From Bacillota bacterium (GTDB taxonomy: Bacteria > Bacillota_A > Clostridia > Lachnospirales > Lachnospiraceae): DNA of 64,000 bases. This document shows positions 41,833-51,132 of the stretch, one piece after another. The stretch is from contig JAEYMU010000053.1 in NCBI GenBank assembly GCA_023407175.1, positions 186,001 through 250,000 on the forward strand, written 5' to 3'. Positions within the stretch are counted from its first letter, which is position 1. The number at the start of each line of letters is the position of its first letter. The notes below the pieces were generated by a model, which saw nothing but the letters and a program-made list of their open reading frames with translations, did not search any database and was not told where the DNA came from. The position numbers were made by a program, and so were the translations under genes.

Positions 41833-43875
41833 TTATATTTTGAATCTAAGAATAATTTCCTGTAAGCCTCCGGCTAACTGGGCCAGCCGTTCACTGGATT
41901 TTGCTATCTCTTCCATGGATGCACTCTGCTCCAGAATTGCGGAGGAAGCCTCCTCAGTACTGGCCGCATTCTCCTGTGCAATAGCAGACAGCGTCTGGAG
42001 CATATCCATAATATCACTTTTTGCCTTTAGCATATCATCCTCTGAGACATTTAAGAGGTTCACTGCATTAACGGAATCTCCCACTGCCGTCATAATGGAT
42101 TCATACTTTAGCTTAGTGTTCTCAACACTGCCGCTCTGCTCTCCCGCAATCTCCTTTACACGCTCTATGCTGCTGACGGCTCTGGCAACCACCTCCTGCA
42201 GTTCCTTAACAACCTGATCGATGTAGCTGGTTGAAGAGGCGGACTGGCCAGCCAGCTTCTTGATCTCAGAAGCCACAACTGCAAAGCCTTTGCCGGCTTC
42301 TCCCGCTCTGGCTGCTTCTATGGAGGCATTCAGGGCCAGCAGATTTGTCTGTCCGGCGATGGAGGCAATTACATTGCTGGCTTCCCCTATCTGAGCTGTG
42401 CTTTCATTGGTTTTTAATATAATATCATAGATTTCCTCCGTTGCCTGGCTGCTTTCCTTTGATATCTCTGATAAACGTCCGATTTCCTCCAGTCCGTCAT
42501 TAACGACACCTGTAATTTTTTCCGAAGCAGTATTCATATGATACAGGTATTCCCGGTTCTTATCTATGGTTTCCCCAAGCTTAATTGCCTGGGCAGAACC
42601 GTTTTCCGTATTGGAGGCCTGGTCTGTAGCACCCTTTGCAATGTCCTCCACCGTTCTTGATACCTCCTCAGAGGCAACCGCAGACTGCTCCGTCGTGGCA
42701 GTCAGCTGCTGGGCGGTAGCGGATACCTGCACCGCGGAGTCCGTAATCTCTCCTATGATTTTTCGAAGATTAACTGTTATACTCTGCATCGCCTTTGCCA
42801 ATGTACCAATCTCATCCCCATATCTTATGTACCTTTGGGGGACATCCTGTGTAATATCCAGATTGGATATCTGATGGGACACCTTGGCCAATCCTGTAAT
42901 CGGTCCTGCCAGGGCAGTCCCGATAAAGAACACGATACCCAGACCGGCCAGCAGGCATATCACAGCTAAAACACCAATTTTTATCTTTAAAGTATCAATG
43001 GCAGAAAGCACCTCTGCCCGGTCTGCCGTTACCACAAAGGTCCAATCCGTTTCCTCCACCTTCGAAAAGCCGGCATACATGGCTCTGCCCTCATATTGAT
43101 ATGCCTGAAAGCCATTTCCCTTTTCAAGCATGTATTGCTCCGCCGTTGCAAGAGAGCTGTAATCCTTCCGGGCTTTTGCCAGCTCCTCGGCACTCATTCC
43201 TTCCACGGCTGCTGCATCACCATTTACAATTTTTATCGGATTAAGTTGTTTCAGTACCAATTCCTTGGTGGGATGGGCAATAATCTGTCCGGTACTGTTA
43301 ATCATATACCCATAGCCCTTCTTCCCATAGCCTGTGTCACCGGTTATGACACTTAAGGCATTGCCGTCCTTACGTCCGATTAATACACCCACCACCTTAT
43401 CACCGCTTAAGATCGGTACTGCCACCATAATTACCGGCTCTCCGGTAACCTTACTGATTATTACGTCCGAGATATTGGACTGTCCCTCCAATGCCTTCTG
43501 TATGTAGTCTCTGTCTGCAAGATTGCTCTCAGTTCCATCCGTATAATTTGCTGTCCCATCTGGCTGCACAATGGCAAGCGCCACATATTCCGAGGACTCC
43601 AGCTGACTTTCCAGAGCAGGCAGCTGTACATCCAATTGCATCGATGCGACTGCTTCAAGCCGTGATAATGTTGATAGCTCCGTTATCAGAGTCTGTATTC
43701 TGCTCTCAACTAATTTTGCTCCATCATCCGCTAATAACTGTACCGTATCCTGGGCACTTTCAGACATAAGCTTCTGTCCCGTGGCAAGGGAAAGATATGC
43801 CGTAATTACGGTAACTGTAATAATCAATGCTGAGAATGAGATTAGCAGCCTAAACTTAATACTTTTTATTTTCAT
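41833..43875 (-). CDS. Methyl-accepting chemotaxis protein (dCache type)
   Basis: 680 residues. Transmembrane helix 1 (about 9-30) leads into a roughly 250-residue extracellular double-Cache-like sensor ([19 protein letters not shown] at about 184-202). Transmembrane helix 2 is at about 297-320, followed by a HAMP domain (about 321-375) and a signalling domain with the conserved hairpin tip region [32 protein letters not shown]. It would bind a small ligand outside and control CheA. The start has GAGGAGGT upstream. Nearest downstream genes are unrelated; the sugar ABC operon lies upstream and ends in its own hairpin. Confidence 0.95.
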   Translation of the reverse strand: MKIKSIKFRLLISFSALIITVTVITAYLSLATGQKLMSESAQDTVQLLADDGAKLVESRIQTLITELSTLSRLEAVASMQLDVQLPALESQLESSEYVALAIVQPDGTANYTDGTESNLADRDYIQKALEGQSNISDVIISKVTGEPVIMVAVPILSGDKVVGVLIGRKDGNALSVITGDTGYGKKGYGYMINSTGQIIAHPTKELVLKQLNPIKIVNGDAAAVEGMSAEELAKARKDYSSLATAEQYMLEKGNGFQAYQYEGRAMYAGFSKVEETDWTFVVTADRAEVLSAIDTLKIKIGVLAVICLLAGLGIVFFIGTALAGPITGLAKVSHQISNLDITQDVPQRYIRYGDEIGTLAKAMQSITVNLRKIIGEITDSAVQVSATAQQLTATTEQSAVASEEVSRTVEDIAKGATDQASNTENGSAQAIKLGETIDKNREYLYHMNTASEKITGVVNDGLEEIGRLSEISKESSQATEEIYDIILKTNESTAQIGEASNVIASIAGQTNLLALNASIEAARAGEAGKGFAVVASEIKKLAGQSASSTSYIDQVVKELQEVVARAVSSIERVKEIAGEQSGSVENTKLKYESIMTAVGDSVNAVNLLNVSEDDMLKAKSDIMDMLQTLSAIAQENAASTEEASSAILEQSASMEEIAKSSERLAQLAGGLQEIILRFKI

Positions 43876-44036
43876 GTACCGACCTCCTCTTTCCTTTATT
43901 TGTTATTCAAATATTTTAATTATGATATCATAAATTCTGGAAACTTTCAACATATTTCGACTATGCAGGTCGGTTTTTCATATATTTTATCGCAAATCGC
44001 CGAAACAGTAAGGAATGAAAAAGGAATAGAACAGAA

Positions 44037-44068
44037 ATAGCAGCCTTGATTCAAATCAAAGCTGCTAT
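44037..44068 (-). terminator. Terminator of the sugar ABC operon
   Basis: ATAGCAGC (44037-44044) / GCTGCTAT (44061-44068) with inner TTGATT/AATCAA. On the minus strand it is followed by a short T-containing tail (TTCTGTTCT). It marks the end of the permease genes. Confidence 0.6.
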
Positions 44069-44124
44069 CACCATAGAAGATAAGATATATCAAATAAAGC
44101 TGTAATAATCCTGTCGTTAAAATC

Positions 44125-44994
44125 CTAATTTTTCATACCCGTCATAGTAATACCTTCTACAAAGTATCTCTGTCCGATCAGATAGAAAATAACACCCGGT
44201 GCAAAGGACAGGCACGTTGCACACATGGTCAGCGCCCAATCCTGCTTCAATTGGCCCTTGAAATTGGTGAGTCCCAGCGCGATGGTAAACTTCTCCGGTG
44301 AATTGATGTAAACCATCTGCTGAAGCAGATCATTCCACAGGCTGATAAATATAAACAGCGCTACCACTATCATTGCCGATTTGATGGCCGGTATGATAAT
44401 GCTGAACAGGATGCGGAAACGCCCGGCGCCGTCAATGGTCGCCGCTTCATCCAATTCCTTCGGTATGGTCATTATAAACTGACGGATCAAAAATATATTA
44501 AATGCTCCGCCTCCGCAAAGCCACGGGAGGATCAGGGGCAGGTAGCTGTCGTGAAGTCCAAGTCCCCGTGTCCACATAATGTACAGAGGAATCAGGGTAA
44601 CCATTGAGGGTAAAAGCATGGAGCCTATGCAAAGAGTCCATATGAATTTTTTACCCCGAAACCGAAGCCGTGCAAATGCATACCCGCAAAGAGTAGCCGT
44701 GAAGGTTCCTGCAAGGCAGGCGGGTACAATGATAATCATCGTATTGAAAAAATATTTCCAAAATTTAAAAACCTCTAAAGCCCGTTCGTAATTTGAAAAC
44801 AACCATCTGCTTGGTAAAAATGACGGCGGATATTTGTATATTTCAGCATTCGTCATAAGTGAAGTACGGAATATCCACCAGATTGGAAACAGTACCGCAA
44901 ACGCCAGTAAAACTATTAGTATAAAAGAAATGATGTTTGCTACCATGGCATTTCTTTTCTTGCTTCTCATTCTGCCCTGTGATGCCCGGCTCAT
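44125..44994 (-). CDS. Carbohydrate ABC permease, MalG type
   Basis: 289 residues, six predicted membrane helices. The EAA loop is ELDEAATIDGAGRFRILFSIIIP (about 191-213), which contacts an ATPase. It belongs to the CUT1 group (oligosaccharide uptake). ATG overlaps the stop of the MalF-type gene by four bases. No ATPase gene is in the cluster, so a shared MsmK-like ATPase encoded elsewhere is expected. The start has GGAGGCGACG upstream. Confidence 0.93.
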   Translation of the reverse strand: MSRASQGRMRSKKRNAMVANIISFILIVLLAFAVLFPIWWIFRTSLMTNAEIYKYPPSFLPSRWLFSNYERALEVFKFWKYFFNTMIIIVPACLAGTFTATLCGYAFARLRFRGKKFIWTLCIGSMLLPSMVTLIPLYIMWTRGLGLHDSYLPLILPWLCGGGAFNIFLIRQFIMTIPKELDEAATIDGAGRFRILFSIIIPAIKSAMIVVALFIFISLWNDLLQQMVYINSPEKFTIALGLTNFKGQLKQDWALTMCATCLSFAPGVIFYLIGQRYFVEGITMTGMKN

Positions 44995-45917
44995 TTTTCG
45001 TCGCCTCCTTCATAAAATATCCAGTTTTTCGATGTTCCAAACAGGATTCCGGTAAATATAGCAATAATAACAAATATTAAGAAGGATACCGCACAGGCAT
45101 AGCCCAGCTTATTATTCACAAAGGCCTGATCGTACATAAGATAGGTCAAAAACCTTGATGAGTTTCCAGGTCCTCCGTTGGTCAGCGCAAGCGCCGGTGT
45201 AACAATCTGAAGATTGGCGATCAAACTCATCAATAGATTATAAAATATAATTGGTGTCATACATGGAAAGGTTACGTGGCAAAAACGCTGCCAACTGCTG
45301 GCTCCGTCAATTTCAGCCGCCTCGTGATAAACACGGGGAACATTCTGCAGGCCTGCCAGAAATATAACGATCAGATTACCGGAAAGCCAGACAGCAACCA
45401 GGGCAAGGGACGGAACAACATAATTCGAGTCTGCAATAAACAATATTTTATGAATCCCCAGCCGGGACAGAAGGTAGTTAAAAAAGCCGAAGTTTGCTTC
45501 ATACAGCCATTGCCAGCCGACATATACGGCAGCTGCCGGAAGTACATACGGAACATAGAACACGGCTCTCCAGAAGCCTCTTGCCGGAATTTTCCGATTC
45601 AGCAGCATAGCAATGATCAGCGAATATATCATGCTTCCGGCTACGGCAAGTATTGCAAAATATATCGTTACTCTAATCGAGTCCTTGATATATGGATCCG
45701 TCGTAAATAACCTTATGTAATTATCCAGCCCTACAAATTTCGGTGAACTCAAACCCGTCCAGTTAAAAAAGCTGACTCCAAACACCCCCAGAAGAGGCAG
45801 GTAGGTCAAAAAGGTCAATCCAAGAAAAGCAGGAATCAGACAGATATACGCAACGCGCTGCTCGTTCACACGAACCCGTGAATGGCGTTTCTGTGTTTTA
45901 TTCGTAGTTTTGCTCAT
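44991..45917 (-). CDS. Carbohydrate ABC permease, MalF type
   Basis: 308 residues from MSKTTNKTQKRHSRVRVN, with GAGGTG upstream. An ATG 22 codons earlier lies in the intercistronic hairpin. Six membrane helices are present, with the EAA motif YHEAAEIDGASSWQRFCHVTFP (about 215-236). It pairs with the MalG-type permease for CUT1 sugar uptake. It is separated from the solute-binding protein gene by a long inverted repeat that probably lowers permease expression relative to the binding protein. Confidence 0.92.
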   Translation of the reverse strand: MSKTTNKTQKRHSRVRVNEQRVAYICLIPAFLGLTFLTYLPLLGVFGVSFFNWTGLSSPKFVGLDNYIRLFTTDPYIKDSIRVTIYFAILAVAGSMIYSLIIAMLLNRKIPARGFWRAVFYVPYVLPAAAVYVGWQWLYEANFGFFNYLLSRLGIHKILFIADSNYVVPSLALVAVWLSGNLIVIFLAGLQNVPRVYHEAAEIDGASSWQRFCHVTFPCMTPIIFYNLLMSLIANLQIVTPALALTNGGPGNSSRFLTYLMYDQAFVNNKLGYACAVSFLIFVIIAIFTGILFGTSKNWIFYEGGDEK

Positions 45918-45939
45918 ATAACACCTCATAGTTTCTAAA

Positions 45940-45989
45940 GGAAGGATGACCACCTTTCTCCTTGACTTACCTCGTGCGGTCATCCTTCC
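45940..45989 (-). repeat. 12-bp intercistronic inverted repeat between binding protein and permease
   Basis: GGAAGGATGACC (45940-45951) and GGTCATCCTTCC (45978-45989) are perfectly complementary with a 26-base loop. The stem begins 12 bases after the binding-protein stop and has no U-tract. As in the classic malE-malF gap, it may protect the upstream message and cut read-through. Confidence 0.75.
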
Positions 45990-46001
45990 ACTAATTATTA
46001 T

Positions 46002-47414
46002 TTACTGGTTGCCTTCATGAGCAGCCTTTAAAGCATCAAGATTATCTGTAATCGCATCCTTCGCGGTAGTCTTGCCCGTCCATACATCACCGAGCACGGA
46101 GCCAAGCAAGGTATTGAAATCGGAGGTATTGTTTGTATAGAACCAGGAAGCTGATTTTGCTGCAGAGGACATTGCATAATCTACAACAGCACTCTTATAC
46201 TCATCATAAGCAGGGAAGTTCGGATTATCCACCCATTTGTGGGTAAAGGTTTCGTCCTTATAGTATTTGTCAAGGGTAGGCATCCAGATACCACTTTCAA
46301 TCAGGCTCCAGCTGTTCTCCTCAGAGTTGTACCACTTAATCCATTCCATTGCTTCTTCAGGATGCTGGGTCTGTGAGAATACTACATTTGCACCACTTGT
46401 ACAAAGTGTTACTTTATCCTTCATATAAGGTAAAACTGCCACACCGTAATTCAGGCCTTCCTCTTTTGCCGTATTAAGGCAGGTACCAACATTCCATGTA
46501 CCGTTCGTAGTCATTGCAACAGTTCCGGCAATCAGTGAACGGGAAACTCCATCATCGGTCTGACCAACAGACAACGGTGCAACATGATCCTTCAGATACA
46601 GGTCAGCAACCTTCTGAATCGCCTCCATACTTGCATCCTCACCAATTGTAACCTCTGATCCGTCACTATTGTAGAAGCCGCCGCCATTACTAAGAGTCCA
46701 GGTCTCCAGCTGCCAGGGCAGATTTTCTACCATACAGCCATACTGTGTTATACTATCCGGATTAAAGCCGTCCTCATCGGGATGCTTTCCATTCGCATCA
46801 ACGGTAAGCTTCTTGGCAGTGGCAACAAATTCATCCCAGGTCCATGCCCCATCAAGAGACGTCGGGGGATAATCAACACCTGCTGCATCAAACATATCCT
46901 TGTTGTAGTACAGGATCAGGACTTCGTTGGCAGTTGCATAAGATACGATCTGGCCGTTATATCTGTATGCCAGACTGTCCAGGGGCTTTGAATCGCTACC
47001 TTCATACATGGAGCTTACATCCATAAGCATTCCCTCGGAAGACCACTGGATTACACCGCCTTCCTGTAACATACCTGTGTCCGGTAATTGACCTGCAGTT
47101 GCCATTGTATTAAGCTTTGTCATGTAGTTCTCCCAAGGGATCGATACAACTTCAACTTCTATTCTGTCCTGGGATGCATTAAACTTATCAGCGACCGCCT
47201 GAGTGGTGGAACCCTCTGCCTCGCTGCCCCACATAGAATAGGTAATCTTCACCTTTTCCCCGCTGGAAGCACTGCCATCGTCAGATGCAGCCTTTGTCGG
47301 TGCATTTGTAGCCTTTTCCCCATTTGTTGATGTTTCGCCTTTTCCACAGCTAATTAAGCCGAATGCCAGTACGGCTGTGATAAGTACAGCTAGAATTTTC
47401 CTTGCTTTTTTCAT
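46002..47414 (-). CDS. Sugar-binding lipoprotein of ABC transporter (family 1)
   Basis: 470 residues. The lipoprotein signal peptide MKKARKILAVLITAVLAFGL ends at the lipobox LISC, so Cys23 should be lipidated. A Ser/Thr/Ala linker (about 30-52) precedes the binding domain (KVKITYSMWGSEAEGSTTQ onward), of the type seen in CUT1 systems. It should capture an oligosaccharide for the two permeases downstream. Context with a GH127 enzyme suggests L-arabinose-containing oligosaccharides. GGAGAG precedes the start. Gene order is GH127, binding protein, MalF, MalG. Confidence 0.94.
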   Translation of the reverse strand: MKKARKILAVLITAVLAFGLISCGKGETSTNGEKATNAPTKAASDDGSASSGEKVKITYSMWGSEAEGSTTQAVADKFNASQDRIEVEVVSIPWENYMTKLNTMATAGQLPDTGMLQEGGVIQWSSEGMLMDVSSMYEGSDSKPLDSLAYRYNGQIVSYATANEVLILYYNKDMFDAAGVDYPPTSLDGAWTWDEFVATAKKLTVDANGKHPDEDGFNPDSITQYGCMVENLPWQLETWTLSNGGGFYNSDGSEVTIGEDASMEAIQKVADLYLKDHVAPLSVGQTDDGVSRSLIAGTVAMTTNGTWNVGTCLNTAKEEGLNYGVAVLPYMKDKVTLCTSGANVVFSQTQHPEEAMEWIKWYNSEENSWSLIESGIWMPTLDKYYKDETFTHKWVDNPNFPAYDEYKSAVVDYAMSSAAKSASWFYTNNTSDFNTLLGSVLGDVWTGKTTAKDAITDNLDALKAAHEGNQ

Positions 47415-47513
47415 CTTTCTCTCTCCTTTATAATATTTAATTATACAACAGCTTTAAGCTGCCGTGTATAACTATTTCACATGGTGCAGCGGCCAATCTT
47501 TTACCGCTTTACA

Positions 47514-49472
47514 TTACCAGCTATAGATTTCCTTCATCCATACCAGCATCTCTCCGGTTTTTCGATTTCCCCAGTAGGGATAAGGTATTAAGGTTATTTT
47601 TTTATCTTCAAATCTTACCCTTTGTTCGGAATAAAGATTTTGTGTTTCCCAGCTTTCCTGAATTATTTTTTTACCTGTGCACTGCATCACCATAGTTCCT
47701 CCCAGAAGGTCGTTGTCATAAAACTCTTTTGGTTCTGAAGAGGTATCTATAAAATATGACGGAAGATTCGCCTCATTATCCACTTCCTCCATGCAGTATA
47801 CCAGAGGTCCCTTCATAACGGCCACTTTGGCTATATCTTCCTTCACATAGGGATTAGCCCTGATAAAACGCGGCTTCAGATCGAAATTAATATCTATGCT
47901 TTGATGGAATATCTTTAAATCTAAAACACAGTAACCCTTTATTTTCTCCTGTGCTCTCACATTAACCCCCTCTACAGTAACCTGATAATCCTTTATATAA
48001 TGAGGGATACGCAGATAGATTTTCCCGGAGGTTATTTTGCTGCTGTTTAGCTTAATCCGAATGCGTCCCTCATAGGGAAAGCTTGTTTCCAGCTCCAGGT
48101 CCACTTCCTGGCCATTGATATTCACCCTGGTTTTACTGGATATAAACAGGTTGACCCAGACAGCATCCTTCTCTGCAAAATAAATATACTCTCCCAGAGA
48201 TGCCAGGGTACGTGCAATATTGGGCGGACAGCAGGCAACTCCAAACCATTTCTGCCGGACCGGCTTCACATGCTCCTTGGAGGTTCCGGGAATACAGTTA
48301 TCCGGCCACACCTCCAGGGGATTCACATAGAAAAAGCTTTTCCCATCCATTGCAATTCCGGATAAAACCGTATTATAAAGGGCCAATTCTACAACATCAT
48401 AGTATTTGCTGTCACGGGTAACCTGTGCCATTCTTCTGCCAAACAGTGCCAGTCCGATGGAAGCACAGGTTTCGGAATAGTTGCAATTATTCGGAAGATC
48501 GTAATCCGTTGTAAAACGCTCCAATATCCCTGAGCTTCCGATACTTCCTGTGACATACATCCTCTTATCTACAATATTGTTCCAAAGGTTTTCACAAACC
48601 ATAAGCAATTCTTTATCATTAAATTCGGCAGCAATATCCACCATGGCACAATACATATAAACTGCCCTTACTGCGTGACCCTCCGCCATTGTCTGTTCCC
48701 TGATCGGCAAGTGTGATTGGGAATAGGAAATATCATAGTTCTTCAGTTCATCGAAAATCCTTTTGAACTCCGGCTTTTTCATTTCCTCCAGAAAATAATT
48801 CGGTTTTTCCCCTCTTCGGTCAAGAAACATTTTTGCCTGATTAAGATAGCGAATTTCTCCGGTAACCTCATAAAGCTTAAACAGACCGATTTCCACTTCC
48901 TGATGTCCCGGATATCCCTTTGCATTCTTAGAGGGAGAAAACACATCACAGATCAGGTCCGCAAAGCGTCTCATAACATGAATGAACCTGTCTTTCCCTG
49001 TTGCCTTATAGTAGGCAACCGCAGCCTCCATGAAGTGCCCGGCGCAATACAGCTCATGCCCCTCCTGCAGATTGGTAAAACGCAGGCTTTTATCCTTTAT
49101 TGTAAAATAGGTATTGATATATCCATCCTCTTCCTGTGCGGCTTCAATTAAATCAATTACCTCATCAACCACACGTTCCAGTCTCTCATCCGGATAAACC
49201 GCAAGAGAATAGGCCACTGCCTCAAGCCATTTGGCCAAATCAGAATCTTGAAAAACGGCACCATAGAAATCTCCTGTATCCCTTTTGGCTGCTATCTGAA
49301 AATTCTTAATACAATGGCTTGTTTCAATATCCTCGAACTTATCATTTAAAATATCCCATTGATAAGGGATAAGCACCTTTTTCACAAGCTCCACATATCT
49401 GTTCCAAAAAGCATCCTGAATAATAACCTTATGTAACGGAATCGTCTCTAATTTATCCATATTTATACCCAT
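47514..49472 (-). CDS. GH127-family glycoside hydrolase (beta-L-arabinofuranosidase type)
   Basis: 652 residues, the family length. The N-terminus (LHKVIIQDAFWNRYVELV) and the alpha/alpha-barrel core match GH127 (formerly DUF1680). The zinc-thiolate site of characterised members is conserved: Glu and Cys in YSETCASIG (about 325-333) and the Cys pair in GVACCPPNIART (about 404-415). Such enzymes release beta-L-arabinofuranose from plant glycoproteins or arabino-oligosaccharides with Cys as nucleophile. No signal peptide, so it is cytoplasmic and acts on imported oligosaccharides. Two start codons (49472, 49460) are possible and neither has ideal spacing. First gene of the transport operon. Confidence 0.92.
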   Translation of the reverse strand: MGINMDKLETIPLHKVIIQDAFWNRYVELVKKVLIPYQWDILNDKFEDIETSHCIKNFQIAAKRDTGDFYGAVFQDSDLAKWLEAVAYSLAVYPDERLERVVDEVIDLIEAAQEEDGYINTYFTIKDKSLRFTNLQEGHELYCAGHFMEAAVAYYKATGKDRFIHVMRRFADLICDVFSPSKNAKGYPGHQEVEIGLFKLYEVTGEIRYLNQAKMFLDRRGEKPNYFLEEMKKPEFKRIFDELKNYDISYSQSHLPIREQTMAEGHAVRAVYMYCAMVDIAAEFNDKELLMVCENLWNNIVDKRMYVTGSIGSSGILERFTTDYDLPNNCNYSETCASIGLALFGRRMAQVTRDSKYYDVVELALYNTVLSGIAMDGKSFFYVNPLEVWPDNCIPGTSKEHVKPVRQKWFGVACCPPNIARTLASLGEYIYFAEKDAVWVNLFISSKTRVNINGQEVDLELETSFPYEGRIRIKLNSSKITSGKIYLRIPHYIKDYQVTVEGVNVRAQEKIKGYCVLDLKIFHQSIDINFDLKPRFIRANPYVKEDIAKVAVMKGPLVYCMEEVDNEANLPSYFIDTSSEPKEFYDNDLLGGTMVMQCTGKKIIQESWETQNLYSEQRVRFEDKKITLIPYPYWGNRKTGEMLVWMKEIYSW

Positions 49473-49524
49473 TTCCTCTTCATCTTTCTTAATGCTGCCC
49501 TATCTGATTTAACAAAAGCTGACT

Positions 49525-49553
49525 ATTATAACTTCCTTCTATGGTTCTCTCAA
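49525..49553 (-). promoter_or_regulatory. Promoter of the GH127-ABC operon
   Basis: Minus strand: TTGAGA (49548-49553), 17 bases, TATAAT (49525-49530). Transcription would begin near 49518, about 46 bases before the first possible start codon. Confidence 0.65.
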
Positions 49554-49572
49554 CATCCGGCGGGAACTTTAT

Positions 49573-49587
49573 AGTAATCGTTTTACT
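49573..49587. promoter_or_regulatory. Degenerate LacI-type box upstream of the GH127 promoter
   Basis: AGTAATCGTTTTACT is a near-palindrome centred on CG, resembling the AACGTT-centred boxes nearby and the TTAATCGTTTACC at 59285. It lies 20 bases upstream of the -35. Confidence 0.4.
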
Positions 49588-49703
49588 GATTCTATAACAG
49601 TCCAGTAATTAAAAATCTCTCCTTTCATGCCGTTTTATTAAAATCTGCATCCATATCATTGGATGTCCGGCATAATCAACTAAAGTATTGCTTTGTTTTT
49701 ATA

Positions 49704-49716
49704 TTAAACGTTTACC
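49704..49716. promoter_or_regulatory. LacI-family operator in the GH127-lacI intergenic region
   Basis: TTAAACGTTTACC contains the perfect core TAAACGTTTA. It is among the best matches to the recurrent box of this locus. A weaker copy, AAAACGTTCTA, lies near 49860. The remaining intergenic DNA (49588-50016) is AT-rich, with nested inverted repeats at 49627-49673 (CATCCA/TGGATG within TGCCG/CGGCA). Confidence 0.7.
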
Positions 49717-49943
49717 TTAATATAATTGAATAATAACATATTACCGGCTTAAATGTAAATCCCCTAATGCTCGATATTATTATTTTCGTATATTATTAAC
49801 AACTATAATACTCACTATTAGTGCATTATATCCTATATTTTTTACAATTTTTTGGTTATAAAACGTTCTACTTAAAAATCAATGCATACACTGATTATCA
49901 GAGAATGTTCCTATGATATATTCATGTTATTTACAATTAATGC

Positions 49944-49972
49944 TTGTAAAACGTTTCCCTTAAATGTATAAT
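49944..49972 (+). promoter_or_regulatory. Promoter of the LacI gene with operator in the spacer
   Basis: Plus strand: TTGTAA (49944-49949), 17 bases, TATAAT (49967-49972). The box AAAACGTTTCC (49948-49958) overlaps the -35 and spacer, an arrangement expected for autorepression. Confidence 0.7.
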
Positions 49973-50016
49973 GCTCATTAAAAGAACAGTTACCTTCGGG
50001 GGAGTCAGGTGATATT

Positions 50017-51057
50017 ATGTCAAATATGAAAGATATTGCAAAAATTGCGAATGTTTCCGTTGCAACTGTGTCCAAGGTGCTTAACGGGCTCGGCGGAATC
50101 AGTCAGGAAACAACGGAGCATATTCTATCCATAGCAAAGGAGCTGAATTACCGTCCAAATCTTTATGCCCGTAATTTAAAGACAAGACAGAGCCGTACCA
50201 TCGGCATCATTACCGAGGATATGACCGTCTTTAATACCCCTCCGATCATCGATGGCATCGGTGCCTGCTGTGAAAAACGAAGATACCACTATATGCTTGA
50301 AAATTTACGTCTGAATCAGCTCGGCATTAACCCTGTGCTGGATGTCAATGAGCATAGTGTTATCGTAAAGGATGCCATTGACTTCATGATGTCCATGCAG
50401 GTTGACGGGCTCATTTATCTTGGATGCCACAGTCATAAGGTACTGCATCTGCCCTCGATCCGTGATACCCATTTTGTCTGCACCTACTGCAGCTGCACCG
50501 ACCCAACCGTGCCCTCAATCCTCTACGATGATAAAAAAGCCGGCTATGATGTTGCCAAATTCCTGATTAACGCCGGACATACTATCATCGGTGTTATAAC
50601 CGGTCCGGCCGTGAGCAGTCACACAATCAAACGTCTTACCGGTTTCCAGGAGGCCCTGTTTGAATCAGGAATACCTTATAATCCCAAGCTTACCGTTCAT
50701 GGCGACTGGAGCAGGGATTCCGGATATGCACTGACCGACAAATTAGTTGAGGCCGGTGTGACGGCAATTTTCTGCCAGAACGATATTATGGCAATGGGGG
50801 TCATTGATTATTGCATGATGCACGGTATTACCATCGGTCAGGACATTTCCCTGATCGGATTTGATAACCGGGAAATTAGTACGGTGTGTCGTCCCACCTT
50901 GTCAACAATAGAGCTTCCCTTATTTGAAATCGGTCAAACCTCCGCCTCCATACTGATTGATAAAATCGAAGGTATCAGGGATGATATATCTGGTGAAATA
51001 CTTCTGGAATGCTCCATTATCGAACGGGAATCCACCCATAACAAATACAAGCAATAA
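50017..51057 (+). CDS. LacI-family transcriptional regulator
   Basis: 346 residues. The N-terminal HTH and hinge (MKDIAKIANVSVATVSKVLNGLGGISQETTEHILSIAKELNYRPNLYARNLKT) has the VATVSKVLN recognition segment of the family. The rest is a periplasmic-binding-protein-like effector domain (GIITEDM; DGLIYLGCHSHK; CQNDIMAMGVIDY; LIGFDNREISTVCRPTLSTI). It is divergent from the GH127-ABC operon and convergent with the giant gene. Its probable operators lie upstream of itself, the giant gene and a chemoreceptor gene. The inducer is likely a breakdown sugar of the locus. GGGGGAG precedes the start. Confidence 0.95.
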   Translation: MSNMKDIAKIANVSVATVSKVLNGLGGISQETTEHILSIAKELNYRPNLYARNLKTRQSRTIGIITEDMTVFNTPPIIDGIGACCEKRRYHYMLENLRLNQLGINPVLDVNEHSVIVKDAIDFMMSMQVDGLIYLGCHSHKVLHLPSIRDTHFVCTYCSCTDPTVPSILYDDKKAGYDVAKFLINAGHTIIGVITGPAVSSHTIKRLTGFQEALFESGIPYNPKLTVHGDWSRDSGYALTDKLVEAGVTAIFCQNDIMAMGVIDYCMMHGITIGQDISLIGFDNREISTVCRPTLSTIELPLFEIGQTSASILIDKIEGIRDDISGEILLECSIIERESTHNKYKQ

Positions 51058-51070
51058 GGCCAACCTTTAT

Positions 51071-51104
51071 AAAGAAAATGCCGGCATATGCCGGCATTTT
51101 CTTT
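51071..51104. terminator. Perfect 34-bp palindromic bidirectional terminator
   Basis: Arms 51071-51087 and 51088-51104 are perfectly complementary, with GCCGGC near the centre and A/T runs outside. It lies between the convergent LacI and giant genes and should terminate both. Confidence 0.9.
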
Positions 51105-51132
51105 TGTCATAAGTATCCTTCCCCCACGACTG

